DNA of 64,000 nt from Phytoseiulus persimilis (taxonomy: Eukaryota; Arthropoda; Arachnida; Mesostigmata; Phytoseiidae): NCBI GenBank assembly GCA_037576195.1, contig CM075101.1:28148001-28212000 (forward strand), written 5' to 3'. The stretch's first letter is position 1, and each line of letters starts with the position of its first letter. Of this stretch, positions 21,228 to 31,186 are shown piece after piece. The position numbers and the translations under genes were made by a program. Under the pieces are notes generated by a model, which saw only the letters and a list, made by a program, of their open reading frames with translations, did not search any database and was not told the origin of the DNA.

Positions 21228-22919
21228 CTAACGAGATGTTGCTGCGAGCCCCCTCAGGATGGTTTTCAGCGAATCCAACATTTTTAGAAGGATTCGAGCG
21301 CTACTAGAGATCGCACAGCCCGAGACTATGAGACGAAGTGGCAAACTCAAATCTTTTGTCGTTAATGCTCTTTCGGCAGTTCGTGGGATCGTGGGTAGAA
21401 CGAATCTCCCTCGCCAGGTATTTCGAAAGCTGCGGAGGGTGTCGGTTTCGAACAAGAACTGCATCAACCGCCGCAGTTTCTGTTCGAGCGGTAAACAGGG
21501 AGCGAATGCGTAACCCGCAGATACCGAATTGAGGGATCCATGTCCAACGTAGATGTCAGATTGCTCTGCTAGATTCCGAAAGTATACGGATGGGGTCGTC
21601 ACTGGGACGGACAACACCGCGGCATGGGAACGACCCTCGAGAAGGGATTCGACGCAAGCGCGCTCGTCATCCGCCCAGTGCATCCCTTTGTTGCGGCTGA
21701 GTCTTGCAAGCAGTTGCAGAGTAGGATCGTTCGTACCATTGGAGATTCGATTGCTGTAGTAGTCCAGCCGTCTAGCACAAACTGTTTTTATGAAACCTGT
21801 TTCGATGGCGGAGCGCAATTCAGATGCTTCGTTGATCGTCGTCATCACCGTCCAGTTCAAACACGAAGTGAGTTTATTCCGGAAAATGGAACCAAACATG
21901 AAGGCGCCGAAATGAAGGAAAGACGTGTTCAGTCTCCAGTCAGCTCGTCGTCCTGTAACGCTGGGAGAGCCCAAGAATGTCGACAAAACGAATATCACGC
22001 TGGCTGAGACATTCCGTCTGAACGCCATGGTGACTAACGCAACCTGCGAGCCTAAGTAAATTCCTATGATGAGCCATACGCGTCGACTGAACATTCTTGT
22101 CAGCCCATCGCTCCCCATTGTCTGTTCTGGCTGTTTCCAGGAGAATATTTTATATTCGTCGAATCTAAAGGGTAGCGTGAACACAGCTTTTGCAAAACGC
22201 TCCTGGTTGATAACGAGCGGACGGCTGTAGAAGTCTGCTTGTCGTGTACCCAGCAAGTCGAATGCGTTCTCCACGATTGCATCCTTTGTTTGATTCATAT
22301 TGATTCTCATCATCCTAACGTGAGACACATTCATCTGAGCACGCATAGCTTCGAGGAATACTTCATCGTGATCAAAGTTGGGCGAACAAACGTGGTTGCA
22401 CACGATTGTGAACTCATGTTTGGCAAAATTGTCAAGCTCGCTGATTACATCCGAGTGGACCACGGTCCTTCGCCTGGAGCACTCATTGAAATCCGCGGGT
22501 ATATCGAACATGGAGTCAGCCATCACAATCGCTACGCATAACAACTTCCAGGAGAATCTGGATAATGGATCGATTCTATCTCCATCAGATTTCTTATTCA
22601 GCAGCAGCCAGAGACTGAATCCCAAGCTAGAACTATGAGCTTCGATTTCCGTGTAGTCTAGCGCAGCCTCCGAGAGGCGGTGAGTGGGTACCACAACTAG
22701 GAAACGTTGACGGTTGAGGAAACCCTTCTCGATGAGATCGAGGATTGCAGAGGTGTTGCTTAGGACGAGAATCGTTGTAGGCAATGGTTCATCATGAGCA
22801 CAAGAAACGACCGTCTCATCGACGGTGGAGCCACCGGAAAAGAAGATAGCGGAGCTCCTGTAGGTTCCACAAAAACGGGCAATGAAGGAGCAGAGAAAAA
22901 TGGTTTGATAGGAGCTCAT
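21228..22919 (-). CDS. Divergent ionotropic receptor (iGluR-like), intronless main exon
   Basis: One 563-codon frame from ATG 22919 encodes a membrane protein with the layout of arthropod ionotropic receptors. It has an extracellular ligand-binding lobe, TM1 at about residues 278-297 (VWLIIGIYLGSQVALVTM), a pore-loop region with FLGSPSV and a third segment near 331-350 (LHFGAFMFGSIFRNK). A long second lobe follows, then a C-terminal TM near 527-545 (LRLIVSGCAISSSARIL). The SYTANLAAFLT-type iGluR motif is replaced, as in fast-evolving IRs. No canonical Arg-Thr-Asp glutamate-binding set is obvious. Such receptors act as ligand-gated channels in chemosensory neurons. The frame is open upstream to about 22958 without another ATG, and an extra 5' exon at 22963-23112 may belong to it. 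Large divergent single-exon IR families are common in mites. The assignment rests on topology more than on motifs. Confidence 0.7.
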   Translation of the reverse strand: MSSYQTIFLCSFIARFCGTYRSSAIFFSGGSTVDETVVSCAHDEPLPTTILVLSNTSAILDLIEKGFLNRQRFLVVVPTHRLSEAALDYTEIEAHSSSLGFSLWLLLNKKSDGDRIDPLSRFSWKLLCVAIVMADSMFDIPADFNECSRRRTVVHSDVISELDNFAKHEFTIVCNHVCSPNFDHDEVFLEAMRAQMNVSHVRMMRINMNQTKDAIVENAFDLLGTRQADFYSRPLVINQERFAKAVFTLPFRFDEYKIFSWKQPEQTMGSDGLTRMFSRRVWLIIGIYLGSQVALVTMAFRRNVSASVIFVLSTFLGSPSVTGRRADWRLNTSFLHFGAFMFGSIFRNKLTSCLNWTVMTTINEASELRSAIETGFIKTVCARRLDYYSNRISNGTNDPTLQLLARLSRNKGMHWADDERACVESLLEGRSHAAVLSVPVTTPSVYFRNLAEQSDIYVGHGSLNSVSAGYAFAPCLPLEQKLRRLMQFLFETDTLRSFRNTWRGRFVLPTIPRTAERALTTKDLSLPLRLIVSGCAISSSARILLKMLDSLKTILRGLAATSR

Positions 22920-22962
22920 TCTCTGAAGGATTTTTTCTAACAAGCCTCGAGAAACTGGTCAC

Positions 22963-23112
22963 GAATTCTCTCATCAGCTTGCTTGCGATGGTTTCAAACG
23001 AATGAATACCACACTGAGCACGAACTGCGTCGAATGATGGCGAGACATTCACGGGGATTCTACAGGCTGCGACTTGTTCCCCCTTAGAATTCATTATCAC
23101 CGCAAAAATCAT
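22963..23112 (-). CDS. Possible first exon of the ionotropic-receptor-like gene
   Basis: From ATG 23112 a frame of exactly 50 codons runs to a GTGACC donor at 22962. An acceptor (CCTTCAG) at 22924-22923 would join it in phase to the receptor frame just before its ATG, with a 40-nt intron. Without splicing this frame continues to 22816, overlapping the receptor start in another register. A palindromic TATAAATATATA stretch near 23391-23402 could serve as promoter. It could instead be a separate short gene, or the join may reflect a frameshift. Confidence 0.35.
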
Positions 23113-24455
23113 TGTATGCGACGCCGTGCGCAGCCTCGATCGATGGGAGACGCTAACTTCCACCCTAAACGACCTGCGTCACGCTTCTTCGCTTCGGAAC
23201 ACCATTTCGACGAGTCTCAATCAATAGCTGTTCAATAAACGATTCTGTCGGAGAATACGGCGAGTTCCTTGGGAGCTCGTCTGGAGCTGCAGAAGACATG
23301 ATGATCGAGATGTATTGTTGGCTGTGCCTCGCAGAAACGTCGACGTTGCCGGGGTTCGCGGGACGCAGTACGAGTTCCTTCAGTTCCTCCAGCTATAAAT
23401 ATATACATTCCAGCGGTAGAGAGCCCACGTTTGCGCCGAGAGACTTGAATATATTATGGAGACATCAAAATATATCATGTCAATACAGCCGATATGTATG
23501 AATCGATGTCTTCGGCCCACCCTCTCTGGCCCCCCAAAAGTTCGGTAACAGTGTACGTTCCCTCATTTTTTGAGTCGGAAACTAAATTTCCCAGTTATGA
23601 CCACCGAGAGTAAGGGGGAAAAGTCATAAGTTCCATCAAAAATCTACGACTGCCCCCCTTGACTCACTCCTGGATCCGCGACTGTACAAGGCTCCGCTTA
23701 TTCAGATCATTTCGTCACGAGCGGAATTTTTCTCGAAATGAAAGAATGAGAAGTTTCCGCGATGGGGTACGCATAGCCGAATGGAGTTATTTGTTACGGT
23801 CACTAGAGCTTGTCAGTTTCCCAGGTGTCATCATTGAAACCCTGCCAGTTTTCTCGAACGAAGAGACCGAGCGTATTCCGATCTGCTTCTACTTCAAAAT
23901 CTCGGGACATTCTTGTCGGCTGTCGATGATGTTCAGTGCCACTCTTCGGTTGAACCTCACGAAGATGAGATCGTCCAGGAAATCGTGGCGGATCAGGCTA
24001 TGTGACTTTGGTTCTGAAAAGCGAGAGGAGTGGCGAGAGGCGAAAAAGCCTGTAGCGGTGCATTAGGCTGAGCGAAGTATAGAACTACTCCAACGGTTTT
24101 TCATGCAAGATTTCGAGGAGGAAAGTCGACGAACGTCCTCAGTTTGTGACGACCTCGTTTGTAGAGTGTCGAGGACGGAGAAGAGACAGATTCCAATTGA
24201 TGAATTCTTCGTCAAGCACTGGAAGCCAAATCGCTGTCAGATATTCCATCAACTCGTATTTTGGGGGAGAGCTTCATCGTGTTGCCTTAGGTTTCGCATC
24301 CCGGCAACAATGAACCTAAGCGCCTAAAGAGCCACTCGTGATCTTATAATTAGAATAGATACATCATTGGCGAAAATGCAGTATAAGGGTTGCCCTTTCT
24401 CTTTTTTCTGCTTAATCGGATCAGGATGGTCTGGTCCCGATGTGTACCTATTAAG
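23113..24455. other. Stretch with weak exon-like frames; no gene called
   Basis: Two plus-strand pieces have coding-like composition. One is about 23828-23950, after a TTTCCCAG acceptor (frame GVIIETLPVFSNEETERIP...). The other is about 24103-24300 (frame QDFEEESRRTSSVCDD...). I could not link them in phase or recognise them. Confidence 0.3.
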
Positions 24456-24460
24456 CGGAG

Positions 24461-24649
24461 TCCACTGTATCCGGCTTGACTCTTCGAAAGAGAAAAGGAA
24501 GGCAAACAGTCTCGGCTGTGGCTGGGTTCCGGAGTCTCGGGAGCGATTTTCAAGCAAGCACTGATCTGTTTGGACACATGTTGGGTTCCTTTCCGGACGC
24601 CCTAAATCGGCACTCTCTCGAGCGATTTCGGTCAGATTTTTCTGCGTGA
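24461..24649 (+). pseudogene. Diverged inverted copy of the last exon of the 24.8-25.2 kb gene
   Basis: Read from 24470 to the TGA at 24647-24649, the frame shares the ordered pattern S-L-K, then S-A-AGF-S-GS-FQ-ST with the exon at 24810-24967 on the other strand. Nucleotide similarity is clear over about 100 bp (24467-24563 against 24965-24868). The acceptor found before the other copy is not preserved here. It is probably a broken duplicate, though an expressed paralogue cannot be excluded. Confidence 0.45.
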
Positions 24650-24809
24650 AATCTGGAAGAGAGACGCATCTTTTCCGAATCTCCGCTTCAGAGGCTCCAG
24701 CGATGGGAGTGCGCCATGAACACCAAGTTCGCAGGAAGCAGACGCGTTCCTACGGAAGAAAGATGTTTTTCTACACGGAAAAAGAACTTCACCTTCCTCT
24801 CCAACTTTT

Positions 24810-25216
24810 TCAACATATCAGAACACCTGCTGCGAAGAATTCTTCGTAAAATAATTCCAATCTTCTTTCAGTGCTTTCTTGAAAACCGCTCCCAAAACTC
24901 GAAAATCCGGCCTCAGCCAAACTGTTGTTTTCTTCCGTGTTCTTCTTGGAAGACAAATCGGATGGAACTGTATTGAACCGGCTTCGCGACTGACCATAAA
25001 TGGAGGTATACTTGTCGGTGTTGCTCCTTGTACACTCCCGCGGAGGACGTGGTCGTAGCAGGCCCCCGGTGCCCTGAACTCACCTCGAATGAAGGACTGC
25101 TTCAATTCCTCCATCCGGTGAATAAAGATCACTTGGCTCCGGCCTATCCCCAGATGACTGATGAGAGAAGTCAAGTTCGTACACAGTCTATCCGATAGGA
25201 AATCATCAAACCACAT
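24810..25216 (-). CDS. Uncharacterised two-exon protein, 96 aa
   Basis: Exon 1 (25216-25084) begins at an ATG and encodes a start such as MWFDDFLSDRL and a stretch GRSQVIFIHRMEELKQSF, ending at a GTGAGT donor. Exon 2 (24967-24810) follows a TTCAATACAG acceptor after a 116-nt intron, joins in phase, and ends with a TGA. Exon 2 is rich in Ser, Glu and Phe and holds the core AEAGFSSFGSGFQEST. I recognise no family. A second, inverted relative of exon 2 lies 300 bp away, which supports the reading of this frame. There is no signal peptide or membrane segment. Confidence 0.45.
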
Positions 25217-26381
25217 TCGTGGGCAGGTCAGGATAGAGTTTCACTCATGACTTGGTCCCTTGTATATGTGAGACTATCCGTGGAGGTGTGAGATTGATTC
25301 TCGTTGAAACATAGGAGCGATGCGGGGTCTTTTCCGAGAGGATTCCATGATTCTCAAAGTGTGAGAACTCCACATCATACTTGGAGTATTAAATGTGTAC
25401 CTCGGAGCACCTCGGGCAAGAACCCTGCGTCGTGTGCTCTTCCCTGGGATCTTACGGTAACATAGTCACAATGTAGGGATGACTCTGAACCAGAGCCGTG
25501 CGCCGCGCCGTAGATCCGCCGGCGCTCGACCTCGTGATTAAGTGCCACAAGTAGGGGGTCGCAAGAATCCACGAGTCCGAGTTTGGGACCCCTAGCCACA
25601 AATCTCGGATCATGGTCTCAGTAACGGAGCGCAGTTTGACATGCACGAGAAGCTCCCATCAGCGGACTACGGCAACGGATCGGCTTTGTCTGTGGGCATG
25701 GTGCGGCGTGATTGCCGTTTGCGCGATACATCTTGATACTCTTCTCACCAACGTGAACCGGAGTCGAACTGGACCATCGGAGGTTCTCAGCGTTCACGTG
25801 CTTTCTATGCGTATCGATGGACAGATCGGTTATGCCCTAAATGGGATCCAAGCGGCTTTCAGTCGATGCCGCCGACTGTCACGAAGGATTGAAAACAGAA
25901 TCCACCCAAATAGTTGACGATCCAAGTTTCGCTTCGAACCACAGTTCATCTTTCCCGTTTCGGAAACTTAAAGTTGTGACGCTCTTGTCGGCTCATCCCA
26001 GGTCTGCGAGTGGATCACACCAAATCGTTGAGTATAATATAAAAATGGTGACCTCCCTATCAAGATGTTTCTAGTTTTGAATCTGAAATTCATATACTGC
26101 ACATCGAGCCTGAACTACTCAAGAGGACGGAAGGAATTGAGAGATGACTTTTGTGAATTATTTCGCTGGGGGACAGGCACCCCTCGCGACGAACAGGCTG
26201 GATTCCACAAGCCACTATCCATGAGTAAGAAACTGCGGCGCGCCGGGCCAGGTTTGTCCGCCGTGGGGCGCCGCGGCGATCGTCGCCGCCGCCGTAGAAA
26301 TCCTCACGGCGCCCAGCTCTGCTCTTAACCTATGGCGAACAGCGAACGAGAGAGAAATTTGTTTGGAGAGTGAGTGATCAC
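25217..26381. other. No supported gene
   Basis: Short frames on both strands only. A GC-rich patch at about 26235-26325 is dominated by CG and CCG steps, unlike its surroundings. Confidence 0.4.
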
Positions 26382-26590
26382 TTGAAAGGTTTCCCAACGA
26401 GTGACTCTGCGATAGAGCACTCCCAATTCCCCTCTGGTATCCGACTTTTGGCGCCTGCGGGCCGATCAAGCTGAATCCGGATAACTGAAATTGTGCCATC
26501 AGATTTTGGAGTCCGTACTGCCGACCTCCGTTCAGCCCGAACGGGACTCCAGCATCTTGCGAATGATCCTCGGCGAGAACCGCGTGAGCC
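26382..26590 (-). CDS. Possible exon of an unrecognised protein
   Basis: On the reverse strand an open frame with coding-like composition includes AGVPFGLNGGRQYGLQNL and, from the ATG at 26499, MAQFQLSGFSLIGPQAPKV. It ends at a possible GTGATC donor (26381-26380). Candidate acceptors lie upstream near 26596. I could not find the partner exons. The Gly/Gln/Leu-rich character suggests a secreted or structural protein, but this is a guess. Confidence 0.3.
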
Positions 26591-26599
26591 TCAAACCAG

Positions 26600-28578
26600 A
26601 AAGTTTGAACGATATTTTCATGCTCCGAAGAGCGTTTGAATTGGCAAGAAGGAAGCCATCAAAACCCACCGATGATCCGAGCAAGAATTTTTAGATGAGA
26701 AACTCGTAATGATAGGATACAGCCCTCTCAATAGTTCCCTATAATCTCAAAATTTGCGGATCTTTGGAAGGCCCAGTCCGAACGAATTGGGAGATGACTT
26801 GCCGTGTGATGACGGTCATAAGTCTTGTGGTATACTGGGGATCGGTATGTCCAGACCCGTCTCCACAGCTGGTTCGTCTTCTCACAGCGTCACACACCCA
26901 CAGGGGGGTGTGTGACTTCGGCGATGAGGCACTCTGACTCGCTTTCCACCAGTAACACGAAGACGTGCGGACGGAACTGTTGGCCGTCTCTCTTAGCCAT
27001 TCAATGATTGAGTCGGAAGCTGGTGATCCCGATAACTGAGGAACCAGATATGAGTGCATCCTTCTGAGCGGATTCATCGATTGTTCTCTCTCCGCATATC
27101 GGATAGGTTTCTTCCTTTCACTTTCTGGTCTCATTGTGAACGGTACCGTGGGCCACCAAGCTATATCCCCGGTTGTATTCGGACGTTGCGCCAGCCTCTT
27201 TCTCACGCCCGGAACGTTTTTCGATCAATGAGAACGAGTACATGCACAACGACCGCGGAGCTCTGATCGAACGCACGATATCAATGCTTCGGCTCGTCTC
27301 CTCTAGCTGAGACAGATTTCGGAAATCGGATCAAATCACGCGTTCAGCACGCAAGTACACTAGCTACCGTTTCCCCTCAAGTCAAAACGCGGGGCTCTCG
27401 ATCATGGCGTGCTTCTGTGCATCAATATTATCGGATGCACCGAGGAAGTTTCTGCGAAACGTCCAAATGTGCAGAATGTTCGTTTGTAGCATCGCTGGCA
27501 GTGCTCTCCCGAAACAGGAGACTCCACTGCACGAATGTCTTCAAATCGGGTCTGCTCGCCGCGTACAAGCTCCGAGGGACCGACGGGTAGAATACGACGC
27601 TTCTGAATTAAGTTGGCACCGAATGAAATTTTCCGTTACATATACGACTTGGACGACTCTATGAACTCGGAGGAAGCGTTTGACTAGTACTCAATCCGAG
27701 CAGCGGCTGATGGCATCGGACCGCTTTCTACGCTGCTGTATATGACGCATGTTCGCGTGCGGGTTCCAGCAGATAAAAGCCGGGAAAAAAAAGGCGAGTT
27801 CGCGGGCTCGACCTGGTTTTCGGAACTCGCCGGGAAGCCTAGCCATTACCCGAGGCGCCGGAATCCCAGTCCGATGTTATTGGGTGATCGAGCACCCTAT
27901 CCTCCGAGAATGGGCAGGAAGACTCATTTTCATCAATGTTTCCGATACAATCAGCGTCATCAGGATCTCGTTCCGCATGATTGCTGGTCGAAGCTCCTGA
28001 CTGGTGGTTGAGAGAAGACTATTTGGATACGGAAACTCTATGTGTTGACTGCCGTGAATTGTACTGAGAATAGACTTGATACCTATCGCTCAGTCCTCCG
28101 TCTGTCCGCACTCATGTGAACGCCAGCATCGGCTTGTGATCGGTTGATTATCGGTTGATCTGAGTTCAAAGTCGAGACCGAGCAAAGAATCGCAGTACCA
28201 GAGGAGAGCTCAGGAGTTTGAGCACGTCGGAATTCACGTCTTCAGAATACGCTTGATAATCCAACCTCCTCGAGTCCCCTTTCCAGTGGACTGTACACTT
28301 CAGTCGGCAGCTAACGTCGTGAACGTCATCTATAGATCGATGTAAATGCATGAAAGGTGATCCTGCCGATTTTCTGTGGATGGCAATGCCTTAGCGTGCA
28401 GACTGATAATAATCAGGGAATACCTGGGGAACCTGATATCGGTGGACACTTGAATACTAGCCAATCTCCTTCTGAATAAGAGGAGTTTCCAATCTAAGAA
28501 CTCATGGTTCTGTTCAGCTGATTCGCTCCATTCCACAACGACTCTATAACACACGAAACACACACACACTATAAAAGA
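26600..28578. other. 2-kb stretch without a supported gene
   Basis: Only short overlapping frames. It contains a perfect 10-bp hairpin at 26890-26913 and ends in a (CA)n stretch just before a LINE 3' tail at 28579. Confidence 0.4.
26890..26915. repeat. Short perfect inverted repeat (10-bp stem)
   Basis: TCACACACCC at 26890-26899 is followed closely by GGGTGTGTGA ending at 26915, giving a GC-rich 10-bp stem with a 6-nt loop. There is no U-run after it and no gene end beside it. Confidence 0.5.
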
Positions 28579-28626
28579 AAATGTAGATATCTCATTGGAG
28601 GATCAATAAATAACCATAACCATAAC
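28579..28626 (+). mobile_element. 3' end of a LINE with a CATAAC-repeat tail
   Basis: The 48 bp read AATGTAGATA, then TTGGAGGATCAATAAATAA and a (CATAAC)n tail. The same succession, in the opposite orientation, ends the LINE fragment at 62.0 kb and, more diverged, the long LINE at 54.3 kb. Only the extreme 3' end seems to be present; no reverse transcriptase frame was seen upstream. Confidence 0.55.
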
Positions 28627-30205
28627 ACCTGAATCGGAAGAAGTGCCCAAGTCGAGTCTCGCTCATCTTGAGAAAACTACGGGGGAGTACGAGTTCGAGA
28701 CAACGAGCATATCGTTGTGTCTACCTACAGCCGCGCTGCTACCGTGCCTCGAATTTCCTCGGAGTAATTATCTGTCACTTTCTATTATGAATGCCTAGGA
28801 TTTTCAGGGAAAACAAATCACAACTGGAGGCACTTCGAGCGAACTGTGAGTAGAGCGTGTGAAGCGGCAGCTCCGCTCCACTGCAGAACCCGCCGTTGCG
28901 GAGGGTCGAGTTTGCTGCATCTGACAGCTTGAGGCGGGGTCTCATGCTCCATGCTCCTCCCATCGCTTCATCTGCATCTTAAGCTCAGAGCTGAGACCAT
29001 CCAAGCTGTTCCAAGGCTTAGAACTACGCTTGTATTCGAGAACTAGTGCTTCTCGACGAAATGAGGTGGAAATTATTGAGAATTATCTCTGGAACCGAAT
29101 GGAGCCAACCGTCTGGTATTATGATATCTTGTATGATCTAATGAAGGAGTCAGATGAATTGAATATCGAGCATATCCAGGAGACGATACAATGGAGTCCC
29201 TTAGCAGACTCAGGGATTATTCGAAAACAGGCAGCTTGTGAGAGTGGGATCGCCGCGCCGAGGGAGACGATGAAACGAATGATGAACAGAGAAACTGAAC
29301 AACGAATCGCTTCTATGGGAGCAGAGATTCGAGATTTCCCACGAACTTCCCCACTCGGAGAGGGTCTCCTCACTCTGGTGGCCGTTCTGGTAGTGCCGCC
29401 GCGGCTCGTCCTTCTGAATACGGACAGGGTTCTCTCACGGATCAAACACGTCGGTCTTCCTTCCAACTCGACGGAGGATTCTCGTCATCGATTGTTCGTC
29501 TCTCGAAGCCATTCCAAGCACAGCTGTTGGGGTTGAACGAGAACCAGTCGGCGAGTGAATAGAGGGTTTACTTTTCCTTCGTCGCATCGACGTGGCTTCT
29601 AATGGCTGAGACGAGGCTGTGTTATCACAAGCAGATTATTCGGTGTCCCCATCAGACTATTCTGGCTGTGAAGATCGTATGCTCGGAGCTGTTGTCTGAG
29701 GATTTGGGTCTGGAATTCTGTGCAGCAACAAGGTTCCTCGCATTCGGTATTTCTTCATTGAATAGCGCTCTCTTCATCGGATTGGGAAGTGCATCGTCCG
29801 AAGTTGACCAATCTCGTACTCCTCGCATGCTCGGTCATAACTCTTCAACGAATCAGGGTCGAATGTATCTCTTTCGAGGACTGAATAATGCTCAGGGATG
29901 GCCGATTCATCGGAATATCGAGCTGTGGGGTAGATCCGACGTTTTTTGTCTCTCACCGGGAATCACCCTCCTTCCCCGAGAAATACGGGTTATTTTCGAA
30001 ACCACCCCTCGGCCCGGAATGACTGCCATCATGAGTGCCTTGGAATCCTTCGTCGACCGAATCCAGATTTTCGAAGGAATTTCAAAAAATGACAAAGTTA
30101 CGGCTGAAACGAAATGCGGATCCGAAACTATCGACCTGAAAAGCTACCCTGTGTGTTCTGAAATACGATAGGGGAAGTGTCTCATTCTACCCAATAGAAT
30201 TTATC
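28627..30205. other. Stretch with two longer plus-strand frames of unknown status
   Basis: Plus-strand frames at 29030-29536 and 29602-30171 (168 and 189 codons) are the longest here. The first has a coding-like acidic start (NEVEIIENYLWNRMEPTVW) but no domain I recognise. The second shows nothing familiar. Neither has convincing splice or poly(A) context. Confidence 0.3.
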
Positions 30206-31186
30206 GAGTGACTTCAAAGTCGGCCTCGCACAAGGGGACAATTTCTCCCCCCTGGCCTCTGTGATCCTCCTGAACGATCTCCCTGAAACGATCGCCGAAA
30301 GACATGACCTGGTTCCCTGTACCTCGTATGCGGACGACGCGGTCCTAGACGAAGCTCGTAAAATTTGGAAGAGGAGGTCCCAAAGCCGAGGGAGACGTAT
30401 TCAAGATTGGGAATGCCACCATCGAGAAAGTGAGGAGTTTCTGCTGCCTCGAAATCGAGCTGCCAAGAGACGGAAAGAACTTCGCTAAACACATCGAACA
30501 GAGGCTAAGGAAGGCGAAGATAGCATTCAGCCCAATCCCGCGCCCGAACGAGCTGTCGCTACAGGCCGCTCTCGCCCTGTTCGAGCTGAAGATATCGCCG
30601 ATCGCATCCTACGGAATACAGCTTATCTGGGGAAATCTCACCAGATCACAGCTAGAATAGTTTGACAAACTCAAAGCAGCGTACATCAAGCTGAGCCTAC
30701 AGCTGCACCGATCAACCAAGAACGGACTCGTCTTCCCTCTCGCGAGCACAGACAGAATAACCGTCACCCTGCGAACAAAATTTTATCTCCCGCTGACCAC
30801 AGCATGCCAAGAACATGTCGAAAGCTGCAAGCGGAAAAGAGAAGTCATCGATCCAGCATTCTACTCCAGCCCTGCAATGACATTAGATTGCTGGAAACTG
30901 CCGAACTTCAAGAAGAGACATCGCTTCACCAGAGGAGCGGCACACGGCTTCCACTACGTCACAAGCAACAAAAAGACCAGACACGAGACGGACGAAACCT
31001 GTATATGCACACTTTGTAGCGGAAGATGCTCGTTATATCATTTGTATATATGCAGCTGTGACCAACTATATGACTGGGAAAATTGTGAAATCCGAAAAGA
31101 CTCGGGCACAGAATAGATCTAAATTAACATCTCAAAACACTAGAAACTGATAAATAAATGCTTTCAATAGAGTGACTTCAAAGTCG
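30206..31186 (+). mobile_element. 5'-truncated LINE with a 17-bp target-site duplication
   Basis: GAGTGACTTCAAAGTCG occurs at 30206-30222 and again, exactly, at 31170-31186. The 947 bp between are the 3' part of a non-LTR retrotransposon. They contain the reverse transcriptase motifs LAQGDNFSPLAS and SYADDAVL, then a thumb/C-terminal region with SPIASYGIQLIWGNL and LHRSTKNGLVF, and a Cys-rich end (ETDETCICTLC). The element ends in an A/T-rich tail with GATAAATAAATG. Such an arrangement is the hallmark of target-primed reverse transcription with 5' truncation. Confidence 0.85.
30223..31169 (+). pseudogene. Reverse transcriptase fragment of the truncated LINE
   Basis: The frame carries the YADD catalytic motif near 30327-30338. 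It then needs a shift near 30350-30410 to continue as GNATIEKVRSFCCLEIELP. It meets an in-frame TAG at about 30658 before FDKLKAAYIKLSLQL and runs to a stop near 31114. It is dead on arrival: there is no endonuclease domain, no N-terminal half of the polymerase, and the frame is broken. It differs from the LINE at 54.3 kb (YADD rather than FADD, unrelated tail), so it is a second family. Confidence 0.8.
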
